From Tunturiibacter gelidiferens (lineage in GTDB: Bacteria; Acidobacteriota; Terriglobia; Terriglobales; Acidobacteriaceae): a stretch of 64,000 nucleotides of DNA. The stretch lies in contig NZ_JACCCV010000001.1 of the NCBI RefSeq assembly GCF_013410115.1, positions 1,178,001-1,242,000 of the forward strand, read 5' to 3'. Each line of letters opens with the position of its first letter. Positions within the stretch are counted from its first letter, which is position 1. This document shows, in pieces, positions 16,259 to 23,946 of the stretch. A program made the translations under genes and the position numbers. The notes beneath the pieces were generated by a model that was not told where the DNA came from, made no database searches, and saw only the letters and a list, made by a program, of their open reading frames with translations.

Positions 16259-17925
16259 GCCGGCATCCCTTTCGCCTGCTGGACCTCTGAAGTCTGCACT
16301 GGCAGAGTAATAGTGAACTTGCTGCCTCGACCGGGTTCGCTCTCAACTGCAACTTCACCGCCATGTGCCTGCACGATATGGCGTACCAGAGACAGCCCCA
16401 GTCCGCTTCCCTTGGTGTTGTGCATCATTGGATCGCCCACTCGATAGAACTTCTCAAAGATTTTGGGCTGCTCCTTCGCGGGAATGCCGATTCCATGGTC
16501 GACAACCTCAAGGTTGACGTCGCCATTGTGCCGGTAGAGGTTTACCCCAAGGTATTTCTCCGTCGCCGAGTACTTCACGGCATTGTTCACCAGATTCAGC
16601 AGCGAACGCGCAATCGCCTCGCGATCCACACTCACTTGCGGTAGATCGTTATCGATCTTCTGTTCGAACTGGAAACCGTTTTGTTCGATTTCAAAACGAT
16701 ATGACTCCAGCGTGCCCCTTACCAGATCAGCCACATCCGTTTCGCGGAAGTCGTACTCTTTCTTGCCAGACTCGATACGCGAGAAGTCCAGAATATTGTT
16801 GATCAGCGAAGTTAACCGCTCACTTTCTTTGCGAATGATCTCGTAATATTCCTGACGCTTTTCGGGGTTGGAGATGCGGCCCAGTTCGAGCGTCTCTGCG
16901 TAAAGGCGGATGAGCGCCAGAGGAGTTCGCAGCTCGTGCGAGACGTTCGAGACAAAATCAGACTTCAACTTCGCAAGTGCAAGTTCGCGCGAGACATTTC
17001 GATAGGCGAGCAGCATTCCTCCGCCCATCAGCAGGGAAAGCGCTCCGAGAATAAGAAAGGCCGTCCGAATAAAGTGGCTGCTGATGTTAGCAATCGTGGT
17101 CCCGCGCAGCTTAATTCCCAAAATCAGTCCGGGGAACACACCGTCAAAACCGCGCTCCACTTCAGGCGAACCTCCATCCCAACAGAGCGACGAAGCCATC
17201 GGCTCGCGGTCCTTCGCGGTCCGCACCATCATCACAGGTTGATGGGATGTATCGTTTTCGTTTTGATTTGGCAGCACTTCGTTGAGAGCTTGCGGAAAAA
17301 ACTTGTTACTTAGATAGTCGGTATCGTAGACAAACCCTGCCAGAGCTGGATGCTCCGTAGTCGAACCGCGAGGCATGAATACCACCAGAGACTGATACTG
17401 CATCTTGTCGCCCCTGGCTAACCAATTGCTGGTGAGATAGACGTGTCGTCCTTCTGTCGCCTCGATCTTCTTTAGCTTGCCGATCCAGTCGTTGGACTCC
17501 ATATCAAACCAATGCCCAACCATGGATGAGAGCTTCTTGCCGTCTTCAACAAACTCAGGATCACTCATTCGATCGGGCTGAGATCGAATCTCAAGGTGGC
17601 CTTTCCCGGACCACAGAAATGCATGCGCAATGTCTCTGTGTGACACCAGGAAAGCCTCGAGTTCGTCGTCATGGTTCGCAGCGGGAAATTTTGCTCTTGC
17701 TTCTTCCGTGATCTCGTAAGCGCGCGCGTCAATCCGCTTTTCAGCGATAGCTAAGACCTGTTGATACTCCCGTTGAAAGACAGCCTCGATCGATTTTTCA
17801 CGCTGGATGGTCCTCAGGTGCCACACACCGACCGCGATGAGCGCGGCCGCGGGCAACATAACTCCCAGCATGAACACCAACATGCGGGGGCGATCGGACC
17901 ATCGGCGAACTTGGAACTTCACCAT
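16255..17925 (-). CDS. Membrane sensor histidine kinase
   Basis: A 556-residue kinase. A first membrane helix ('MLVFMLGVMLPAAALIAVGV') follows a short cytoplasmic start; about 260 residues of extracytoplasmic sensor region follow, then a second helix ('TAFLILGALSLLMGGGMLLA'). The HisKA domain has the phospho-accepting H330 in 'SNVSHELRTPLALI', then the N, G1, F and G2 boxes ('LLNLVNNAVKYSATE', 'EVVDHGIGIP', 'IFEKFYRVGD', 'GSGLGLSLVRHIV'). The start at 17925 (MVKFQVRRW) replaces a longer frame to 18084, whose extra residues look non-coding. The signal is unknown; the sensor region matches no domain I can name. It heads the kinase-regulator-phosphatase operon. Confidence 0.92.
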   Translation of the reverse strand: MVKFQVRRWSDRPRMLVFMLGVMLPAAALIAVGVWHLRTIQREKSIEAVFQREYQQVLAIAEKRIDARAYEITEEARAKFPAANHDDELEAFLVSHRDIAHAFLWSGKGHLEIRSQPDRMSDPEFVEDGKKLSSMVGHWFDMESNDWIGKLKKIEATEGRHVYLTSNWLARGDKMQYQSLVVFMPRGSTTEHPALAGFVYDTDYLSNKFFPQALNEVLPNQNENDTSHQPVMMVRTAKDREPMASSLCWDGGSPEVERGFDGVFPGLILGIKLRGTTIANISSHFIRTAFLILGALSLLMGGGMLLAYRNVSRELALAKLKSDFVSNVSHELRTPLALIRLYAETLELGRISNPEKRQEYYEIIRKESERLTSLINNILDFSRIESGKKEYDFRETDVADLVRGTLESYRFEIEQNGFQFEQKIDNDLPQVSVDREAIARSLLNLVNNAVKYSATEKYLGVNLYRHNGDVNLEVVDHGIGIPAKEQPKIFEKFYRVGDPMMHNTKGSGLGLSLVRHIVQAHGGEVAVESEPGRGSKFTITLPVQTSEVQQAKGMPA

Positions 17926-18125
17926 ATCTACTCTTTCGGAGAGGCGCCCGTGCGCTCTGAGAAACGCCCCATCTCCATCGGATTGAAGAATAAGCAAGAA
18001 AACTCGGCGATATGTCACAAGGGCGCAACAAATTGCAAAAAGTTGTGAACTCACATGACCATCAAAAAAAGAGCCCAAGAGCAAGATGTTCTAAACCTAA
18101 GCCCTTGATTAGACGCTGCTCGTAG
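17926..18125. other. Upstream region of the kinase operon
   Basis: No gene seen. It probably holds the leftward promoter of the sensor-kinase operon. Confidence 0.35.
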
Positions 18126-18308
18126 TCGTCATGGTTCCTGGAGCGAGTCGCCAACCGGAAGTGCCGGCTCCAGTTCCTGCTGGGACATGTCTCGGTTCAG
18201 ACAACTGACCGATACCTCAGCTGCAAGCAGCGGATTCGATCGGCGGTCAGTGATCGGATCGGGATCGAACCAAATCCCGACCAATCGAGAGCTTCGATCG
18301 TGAACTGA
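18126..18308 (+). pseudogene. C-terminal remnant of a tyrosine recombinase (phage-type integrase)
   Basis: The frame ending at TGA 18306-18308 contains 'LQFLLGHVSVQTTDRYLSCK' and then 'QRIRSAVSDRIGIEP'. This is the end of an XerC/D-like integrase: the H-x-x-x-x-T-T-x-x-Y-L pattern holds the last catalytic His and the nucleophilic Tyr. The expected upstream helix and the R...H-x-x-R motif are missing; homology ends at about 18165 and a stop lies at 18123. It is a relic of a mobile element, too short to work. Confidence 0.65.
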
Positions 18309-18510
18309 TTTGCCGTCCTGACTTCATGAGAAGAACGATCAAGGTGGCGGCGGTCGCCAAATGAAGCAGGATATGCGCAGTGTTTGGGACCAGTCCATTG
18401 CGCGCGGCAAGAAGAAATGCGTTTTGCCGAACATGATTTGATAGCGAGCAGCTCGCTCCGGCTCCGGTCGGAAAAGATAAGGTACCCGAGTCGCCGCCCC
18501 GTGGGCACAT
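18309..18510. other. Intergenic between two remnants
   Basis: No gene can be supported. Frames on the minus strand here look hydrophobic in part ('LHLATAATLIVLLM') but show no start or family motif. Confidence 0.3.
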
Positions 18511-18742
18511 CAATATTGGGATGGCAATGATTTGCTGGGTCAACAGTACAAGCAAGTATTGGGATGGAATGATGATGCCTGGGATGTCTACTTTTTATAT
18601 GGCGCCTAAGGCGCAGTGGAAAGGAAACTTGCCGCCCGCGCCCGACTTTTTCATGCACCAGACGGAGGAAAATGGCCCTCGGTTAGACGCATACGCATTT
18701 GGTTCGAAAATGAAAGTGGCTCTGGATCGTTTAAGTAGCTAA
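18511..18742 (+). pseudogene. Frameshifted 3' remnant of an unidentified gene
   Basis: The first frame reads 'QYWDGNDLLGQQYKQVLGWN' then DDAWDVYFLYG before a stop. The next frame continues at once with 'PKAQWKGNLPPAPDFFMHQ' and ends 'LDAYAFGSKMKVALDRLSS'. Removing one base near TATGGCGCCTAAGG joins them into one well-formed sequence, so this is a single C-terminal coding remnant with a one-base insertion. I do not recognise the protein family. Confidence 0.5.
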
Positions 18743-18862
18743 TAATCAGATGTTTACTGAGTATGTCCAGGATGACATGAGTCTTTTTTGGGGTTCGCAG
18801 GCCATAAAAGCGACTCGTTCCTCTAATTGAGCTCTTTTCATTGGCTGCACTTGGAGACAGTG

Positions 18863-19960
18863 TCAGTCACCAAGCTGCAGAACCTCTCCGCTTTGCTCGC
18901 TGGAGCGGTAGAGCGCTTCCACCAGCGCCATGGTTTGAAAGGCGTCTTCGTAGTGGGTTGGGAGGCTGGATGTTGAGCCTTCGACGAAGGCCTGAAGGGC
19001 ACCCATCGTCCCGATAAAGCCGTCGGGAATGTTAGCTCCGGCAACTGGAAGTGCCTGCCAGCAGTCCTCAGTGCATCCCCGCTCGGCAAACTCGGCTGTG
19101 TCGGGAACCCCCATTGGGTAGTCCAGATTCAAGCCCATGCTGATGCGAGCCGCACCACGAGTACCTTCCCACTGGACGAAGCTGTGCTGATGCTTCTGGC
19201 CAAAGTTGTGGTGATGATTACTTGCAACGAAAACCCGCATGTTGCCGCCGTAGTCCAGGATTGCGATGGTCTTGGTTGCGGCCAAGTTAGCCGTGTGAGG
19301 GTCGTTTACGGTTTTAGCGTAGACGCTATTTGGGTTTCCGAGCCAGGAACGAATCAGGTCGAAGTAGTGGATGCTGTGATACATAATCTCAACTCTTGGG
19401 GCGGTGGCGAGGAAGGTCCAGAGATCCCAGGGGGTATAGGTAGTGGTTTGAACCTGAAGATCATGGAGATCTCCCAGCAAACCTGCCCTTGCCAGGGCTG
19501 AGATAGCCAGATTGTTAGGGGAATAACGCAGGGAGAAGTTGACTGAGGCCGTGAGTCCCTTGGTCCGGCAAAGATCGCGAATGATGCGTGCTTCTTCGAG
19601 TGTCTCTCCCATAGGCTTCTGCATCAGGACAGCGGACCCATCAGGAATGTGAGGAAGGATATGCGATAGTTGCGAAGCAGGTACGGCGATGTCGTAGACG
19701 ACATCATCGGGCGCGAACTGCACGACACTGTCGATATTGTCAAAGGTGCGAGCGATGGCGTGACTCTTAGCCAGTAACTCTGCTCGTTCAAGACTCTGAT
19801 CCATCAAACCTATGACCGAGAACTTGCCTTTTTGGTACGCAGGCAGATGTGCGGACCGAACGATGCCTCCCGCCCCGATGATAACGATAGGGCGGCTGTG
19901 TTTGGGCATTGGCGGCGAAGCGTGCGCCTTAATCGCGGAAAGGACTGAGTCCTGGATCAT
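18863..19960 (-). CDS. Gfo/Idh/MocA-family oxidoreductase
   Basis: A 365-residue NAD(P)-dependent sugar oxidoreductase-like protein. Landmarks are the Rossmann motif 'IVIIGAGGIVRSAHLPAYQK' (about 25-44), the family's 'MQKPMGETLEEA' (E-K-P-type motif with the catalytic Lys) and the dimerisation-fold C-terminus. The start at 19960 overlaps the FucP-like gene by 4 bases (ATGA); a frame open to 20524 lies on top of that gene and is not used. Placed with fucose-catabolic genes, it may oxidise L-fucose (or a related sugar) to the lactone, a step for which no other candidate is present. That assignment is inference; family members act on many sugars. Confidence 0.8.
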   Translation of the reverse strand: MIQDSVLSAIKAHASPPMPKHSRPIVIIGAGGIVRSAHLPAYQKGKFSVIGLMDQSLERAELLAKSHAIARTFDNIDSVVQFAPDDVVYDIAVPASQLSHILPHIPDGSAVLMQKPMGETLEEARIIRDLCRTKGLTASVNFSLRYSPNNLAISALARAGLLGDLHDLQVQTTTYTPWDLWTFLATAPRVEIMYHSIHYFDLIRSWLGNPNSVYAKTVNDPHTANLAATKTIAILDYGGNMRVFVASNHHHNFGQKHQHSFVQWEGTRGAARISMGLNLDYPMGVPDTAEFAERGCTEDCWQALPVAGANIPDGFIGTMGALQAFVEGSTSSLPTHYEDAFQTMALVEALYRSSEQSGEVLQLGD

Positions 19961-21261
19961 GCTGTAGTCTCCACGGCGGGGGTCTGTGATGAGAACGCCG
20001 CAACTACGAGGTAGCAGACGGCGGGGACGAGATATGCAGCAGCCATGCTGCGGGAATATTCGGAGATGAGTCCCATAACGGGGGTCAAGATAGCGCCACC
20101 GAGGATGGCCATGACGATCAGTGATCCGGCGAGATTTGTCTCTTCTCCCATACCGCGAATGCCAATGGCAAAGATGGTGGGATACATGATCGACATAAAG
20201 AAGCTGGTCATAAGAATCGCGAACAGGCCATACCAGCCGGAGGCCAAGATCCCAATAGCCAATAGCAAAACGTTCAGGATGGCATAGGCCGTCATAAGCT
20301 TTGCGGGAGCTAGCCATTGCATGATATACGCCGAGCCGAACCTGCCGATGCCGAAGGCTACAAGGGTTCCAGTCAACAGAAGTCCGGCGGTGCGCTCTGA
20401 GACGTGGGTGTACTCCTGGGCGTATGGGATGAAGTAGCTCCATGTACCAACTTGCGCGCCCACGTAGAAAAACTGCGCGACGATGGCGTACATCAGCAGA
20501 CGATGACGAAACAGTCGTTTCCACGAACCGGATGACGGAGCGGCGGCTTCAATTACTCGTGGGATGCGCGGAAAATGGGTGACAGCAATCAGAGTTGCCC
20601 AGGCCAGAGCGATGACACCAAGCACTAAGTATGGAGTGACGACTCGCTGGGTTTCGTGATGGAGATAGGCAACGTATGTGCCGCTGCTGAGCATGGATGC
20701 TTTTTGCGCTGGTGTCAACTCGATCCCGGAAAAGATGAAACGTGTCCCGATAAGGACGCCGCTGATTGCACCAATAGGATTGAAAGCCTGTGAAAAATTC
20801 AGTCGGCGCTCTGCGCTGGTGGCTGGACCTAGCTGCGCGATGAAGGGATTGGCTGCAGTCTCCAGAAAGGCGAGGCCACTTGCCACGATGAAGAGTGCGC
20901 TGAGAAAGAAGGCATAGCTGCTGGTCATGGCCGCAGGCCAGAAGAGCATACAACCCAGACCGAAACATAGGAGGCCAGTGATAAAACCCGATTTGTAACC
21001 GTATCGTTTGATGAGCAATCCAGCAGGCAGGGCAAGAAGAAAGTAGCCAAGATAGAAAGCGGATTGCACCAACCCAGCTTGGAATCGGCTTATGGCGAAC
21101 GACTTCATAAACTGGCGAATCAGAACGTCATTCAGATTGTTGGGGACACCCCAGAGAAAGAACAGGCCGGTAGCCAAAACAAAGGGGCGCATGAGGCCTT
21201 TTGGAAGAAAGGACGAGATCTCGCTGGTCTCTGCGGTCCGTAAAGGGAGAGAAGGATGCAT
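19957..21261 (-). CDS. fucP: FucP-like L-fucose:H+ symporter (MFS)
   Basis: A 434-residue, 12-helix major facilitator of the FHS (fucose/glucose/galactose:H+) family. The start region 'LFFLWGVPNNLNDVLIRQF' (about 33-51) matches the FucP signature F-x-x-W-G-x-x-N-x-L-N-D-x-L, and 'ETAANPFIAQLGP' is the second family motif. The acidic residue in 'NDVL' corresponds to a key sugar- or proton-coupling residue in this family. It should import L-fucose or a similar hexose across the inner membrane. It is coupled on both sides: its start overlaps the amidohydrolase stop by one base and its stop overlaps the Gfo/Idh start. Confidence 0.85.
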   Translation of the reverse strand: MHPSLPLRTAETSEISSFLPKGLMRPFVLATGLFFLWGVPNNLNDVLIRQFMKSFAISRFQAGLVQSAFYLGYFLLALPAGLLIKRYGYKSGFITGLLCFGLGCMLFWPAAMTSSYAFFLSALFIVASGLAFLETAANPFIAQLGPATSAERRLNFSQAFNPIGAISGVLIGTRFIFSGIELTPAQKASMLSSGTYVAYLHHETQRVVTPYLVLGVIALAWATLIAVTHFPRIPRVIEAAAPSSGSWKRLFRHRLLMYAIVAQFFYVGAQVGTWSYFIPYAQEYTHVSERTAGLLLTGTLVAFGIGRFGSAYIMQWLAPAKLMTAYAILNVLLLAIGILASGWYGLFAILMTSFFMSIMYPTIFAIGIRGMGEETNLAGSLIVMAILGGAILTPVMGLISEYSRSMAAAYLVPAVCYLVVAAFSSQTPAVETTA

Positions 21262-22097
21262 CAGGCGCTTGCTCCGGAAAGTCGATAGACACGGGTTGCT
21301 GTTTCACCGAGAATGGAGGCCTGCTCGGAAGGGGAGAGCGATGCTGTCCACCCTTCGACAATATGCCACCATTCCGAGTAGCTGCTACCGACGGTGCAGA
21401 CAGGCCAATCTGTTCCAATCATCAGACGCTCTGGGCCAAAGCTCTCAAGCACCACATCGAAATAAGGCCGTAGCAACTCCGGGGTCCACGTCGCTGGGTT
21501 CGCCTCTGTGACGAGTCCAGATACCTTGCAGGTGACGTTTGGTCGTTGGGCCAGTTCGCGGACATTGCGACTCCAGAGATCTATTTCATGCCGCGCAATG
21601 GCAGGTTTGCCCATGTGGTCGAGAACGAAGCTATGAGCAGGAAACTGATCGACGAACGCAATGCCCTCGGGAAGCTGATGAGCATAAACCAGAAGATCGT
21701 AGACAAGGTCGGTCCCTGCGAGCTGATGAATTCCTCTCTGGAAGTCAACGCTTGTTAGAAACTGAGAAGGTTCGGCCTGAACGACGTGGCGCAAGCCCTT
21801 CAGTAGAGGATTCTGCCTCAGATCGTCAAGAATCGAAGGGAAGTCTTTTGCCGCGATCGGCGCCCATCCGATAACACCGAGGATAGGGGCCTCCTGCGCC
21901 ATTTCGAGGAGCCATTGCGTCTCTTCGAGGCTTTGGCGTGCCTGGACCGCGACGCTTCCATCCACTTTTGCCTCGATAAGCTGCGAGCGAAGCTCCGAAT
22001 TCAGAAAGTCGCGGCGGAGGTCTGACATCTCATCCGAGATCCAGTCGTACTCAGCCGGGTCGTATCTCCAGAGATGGTGATGACTATCGATACGCAA
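21261..22097 (-). CDS. Amidohydrolase family, probable L-fuconolactonase
   Basis: A 278-residue amidohydrolase of the COG3618 type. It begins 'MRIDSHHHLW' (H-x-H metal site), with later metal/catalytic residues in 'FVLDHMGKPAIAR' and 'LMIGTDWPVC'. Members of this group hydrolyse sugar lactones, including L-fucono-1,5-lactone and L-rhamnono-lactone. First gene of the leftward three-gene operon and divergent from the fuconate-degradation operon, which supports a lactonase role in the same pathway. Substrate preference between fucose-, rhamnose- and galactose-derived lactones cannot be told by eye. Confidence 0.82.
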   Translation of the reverse strand: MRIDSHHHLWRYDPAEYDWISDEMSDLRRDFLNSELRSQLIEAKVDGSVAVQARQSLEETQWLLEMAQEAPILGVIGWAPIAAKDFPSILDDLRQNPLLKGLRHVVQAEPSQFLTSVDFQRGIHQLAGTDLVYDLLVYAHQLPEGIAFVDQFPAHSFVLDHMGKPAIARHEIDLWSRNVRELAQRPNVTCKVSGLVTEANPATWTPELLRPYFDVVLESFGPERLMIGTDWPVCTVGSSYSEWWHIVEGWTASLSPSEQASILGETATRVYRLSGASA

Positions 22098-22172
22098 AGT
22101 GATGACTCCGTTAAGGTGCCAAGTTTCAGCGCCTCGATCTCTGGACGAACTCAGGCGCAGGCCAGAATATCA

Positions 22173-22184
22173 TTTACTAGTAAA
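22173..22184. promoter_or_regulatory. Palindrome in the divergent fucose promoter region
   Basis: TTTACTAGTAAA is a perfect 12-base palindrome 75 bases upstream of the leftward operon. It is next to a TATAAT box (22199-22204) on the + strand. A candidate operator, for instance for the nearby IclR regulator. Confidence 0.35.
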
Positions 22185-22285
22185 AACAATTTTCCGCATA
22201 TAATATTGCGTATTCTGGTCTCTGCTGTATATAACGAGAACGCTGTAGTTTGAAAAGCCCTTATCCTGCGAACAGTAATGATGAT

Positions 22286-22295
22286 CTGACGTCAG
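22286..22295. promoter_or_regulatory. Second palindrome in the divergent fucose promoter region
   Basis: CTGACGTCAG is a perfect 10-base palindrome, 25 bases before the FAH-family start codon, in a position suited to repression. Confidence 0.3.
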
Positions 22296-22320
22296 GAGTC
22301 GAATTGAATCAGAGGAGCTC

Positions 22321-23169
22321 ATGAAAGTAGTAACGTTTGCGCAAGGAAACAGTATGCCTCGGCCCGGCGTGCTTGAGTCAAAAAAGGTGTACGACATCAC
22401 AGAATATGGCTTTCGCAGCACGCTGGAGTTGATTGAGGGCGATGCAGATGCACTCAAGGCTATCCGCGGCGCCACGAGTAGCAACGCGTCATATGCACTT
22501 GAAGAGATCCATCTGTTAGCTCCTATCCAACGGCCGCCGCGCATCTTTGCTGTTGGTCTAAACTATCAGGAGCACGCCGCTGAATCGAAGATGACGGTAC
22601 AGGTGGTCCCGACGGTCTTTATGAAGCTCTCGTCATCGGTGACAGGACCGGATACCGAGGTGATCCTGCCGAAGAACTCTGCGCAGCCTGATTATGAAGC
22701 AGAGCTTGCTGTAGTAATCGGCAAGCCCGGATATCGCATTGCTGCGCGTGACTGGGAAAAACATGTCTTCGGCTACACGATTGTGAATGATGTCAGCGCG
22801 CGCGACGTGCAGCTTGCGACCTCGCAGTGGACGCTGGGGAAAAGCTTTCCTACCTTCACTCCGTTAGGACCTGCAGTGATTACACGCGATGAGATTGCCG
22901 ATCCTCATGCGCTCGATATACAGCTTGCGATTGACGGGGAGGTGCTACAGAACTCCAATACGAAGAACCTGATCTTCCGTATTCCTCAGCTCATTGAACA
23001 CATCTCTTCGCTCACTCCACTCGAAGCTGGCGACATTATCAGCACAGGAACTCCGCAGGGAGTGGGTCTCGGACGCACTCCGCAGCGCTGGCTGCGCGAT
23101 AACGAAGAGATCGTAATTACGATTGCAGGGCTGGGCGAGCTTCGTAACAGGACGCGAGCCGAGGCTTAA
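22321..23169 (+). CDS. FAH-family hydrolase, probable 2,4-diketo-3-deoxy-L-fuconate hydrolase
   Basis: A 282-residue fumarylacetoacetate-hydrolase-family enzyme. After a variable N-terminal domain, the metal site appears as 'QPDYEAELAVVIG' (E-x-E), with 'FGYTIVNDVSARDVQ' and 'GDIISTGTPQGVGLG' as the conserved loops. In the non-phosphorylating L-fucose pathway this family cleaves 2,4-diketo-3-deoxy-L-fuconate to pyruvate and lactate. It starts at ATG 22321 with GAGGAG before it. It leads a rightward operon with the SDR (27-base gap) and fuconate dehydratase, which gives the functional assignment. On its own sequence only the family is certain. Confidence 0.87.
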   Translation: MKVVTFAQGNSMPRPGVLESKKVYDITEYGFRSTLELIEGDADALKAIRGATSSNASYALEEIHLLAPIQRPPRIFAVGLNYQEHAAESKMTVQVVPTVFMKLSSSVTGPDTEVILPKNSAQPDYEAELAVVIGKPGYRIAARDWEKHVFGYTIVNDVSARDVQLATSQWTLGKSFPTFTPLGPAVITRDEIADPHALDIQLAIDGEVLQNSNTKNLIFRIPQLIEHISSLTPLEAGDIISTGTPQGVGLGRTPQRWLRDNEEIVITIAGLGELRNRTRAEA

Positions 23170-23196
23170 TCCATCACCACACGTGGAGGAGACAAC

Positions 23197-23946
23197 GTGG
23201 CAGACGCATTTGGGCTGAATAAAAAATCAGCGTTGGTGACTGGCGGAGCAAGCGGCATTGGAGCCGCGACCTGCCGCGAACTGGACCGTGCAGGCGCAGA
23301 AGTGGTGGTTGCAGATCTCAACTTCGAGGCGGCTAAGTCGCTTGCTGACCAGCTGAAGCAGGGAACAGCACTGCACATCGATGTCACCGATGAGGCCAGC
23401 GTGAAAGCCGCTGCTGCTAGTTTGCCGAGGCTCGACATTCTGGTGAACAACGCAGGCATCGGGAATGTAGGAACTGTCGCAGAGGTGAGCTACGAGGATT
23501 TTGACCGATTGATGAAGGTAAATGTCTACTCCATTTTTCTGGTGACGCAGGCGATGTTGCCTCTAATTCTGCAAGCTCATGGAAGCATTGTGAATATCGG
23601 TTCGGTCGCTGGAATGGTTGGGGTAAAGCAGCGTTTTGCGTACTGCGCGAGCAAGGGAGCGGTGCTGGCAATGACGCGACAGCTTGCAGTGGATTACCCG
23701 AAGGAGTTGCGGGTGAATGCTGTTGCTCCGGGAACTGTGCAAACACCATTCGTCGAAGGCTATCTGGAGAAGTATCACGCACACGAAAAAGAGAAGGTTC
23801 GTGAGCAACTCGTGTCTCGTCAACCGATCGGCCGCCTAGGCACTCCTGAGGATGTGGCGTCCCTTGTGCGCTATCTCTGTTCGGAAGAAGCCGGGTTTAT
23901 CAACGGTGCCGTCGTTGCAATCGATGGAGGGTGGACAGCAGCATGA
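23197..23946 (+). CDS. Short-chain dehydrogenase, probable 2-keto-3-deoxy-L-fuconate dehydrogenase
   Basis: A 249-residue classical SDR. Cofactor motif T15-G-G-A-S-G-I-G22, 'LVNNAGIGNVG' in the next loop, catalytic Y149-x-x-x-K153 in 'YCASKGAVLAM', and an ending 'VAIDGGWTAA' typical of the family. An acidic residue after the second strand ('VADLNF') points to NAD rather than NADP. In this operon it would oxidise 2-keto-3-deoxy-L-fuconate at C4 to the 2,4-diketo compound used by the FAH-family enzyme. Its stop overlaps the fuconate dehydratase ATG by 4 bases (23943-23946). Confidence 0.87.
   Translation: MADAFGLNKKSALVTGGASGIGAATCRELDRAGAEVVVADLNFEAAKSLADQLKQGTALHIDVTDEASVKAAAASLPRLDILVNNAGIGNVGTVAEVSYEDFDRLMKVNVYSIFLVTQAMLPLILQAHGSIVNIGSVAGMVGVKQRFAYCASKGAVLAMTRQLAVDYPKELRVNAVAPGTVQTPFVEGYLEKYHAHEKEKVREQLVSRQPIGRLGTPEDVASLVRYLCSEEAGFINGAVVAIDGGWTAA

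Noticed and set aside
19961..20524. N-terminal extension of the Gfo/Idh reading frame
   Set aside because: It lies inside the FucP-like gene in another frame. The ATG at 19960 with a 4-base overlap gives the normal family start.
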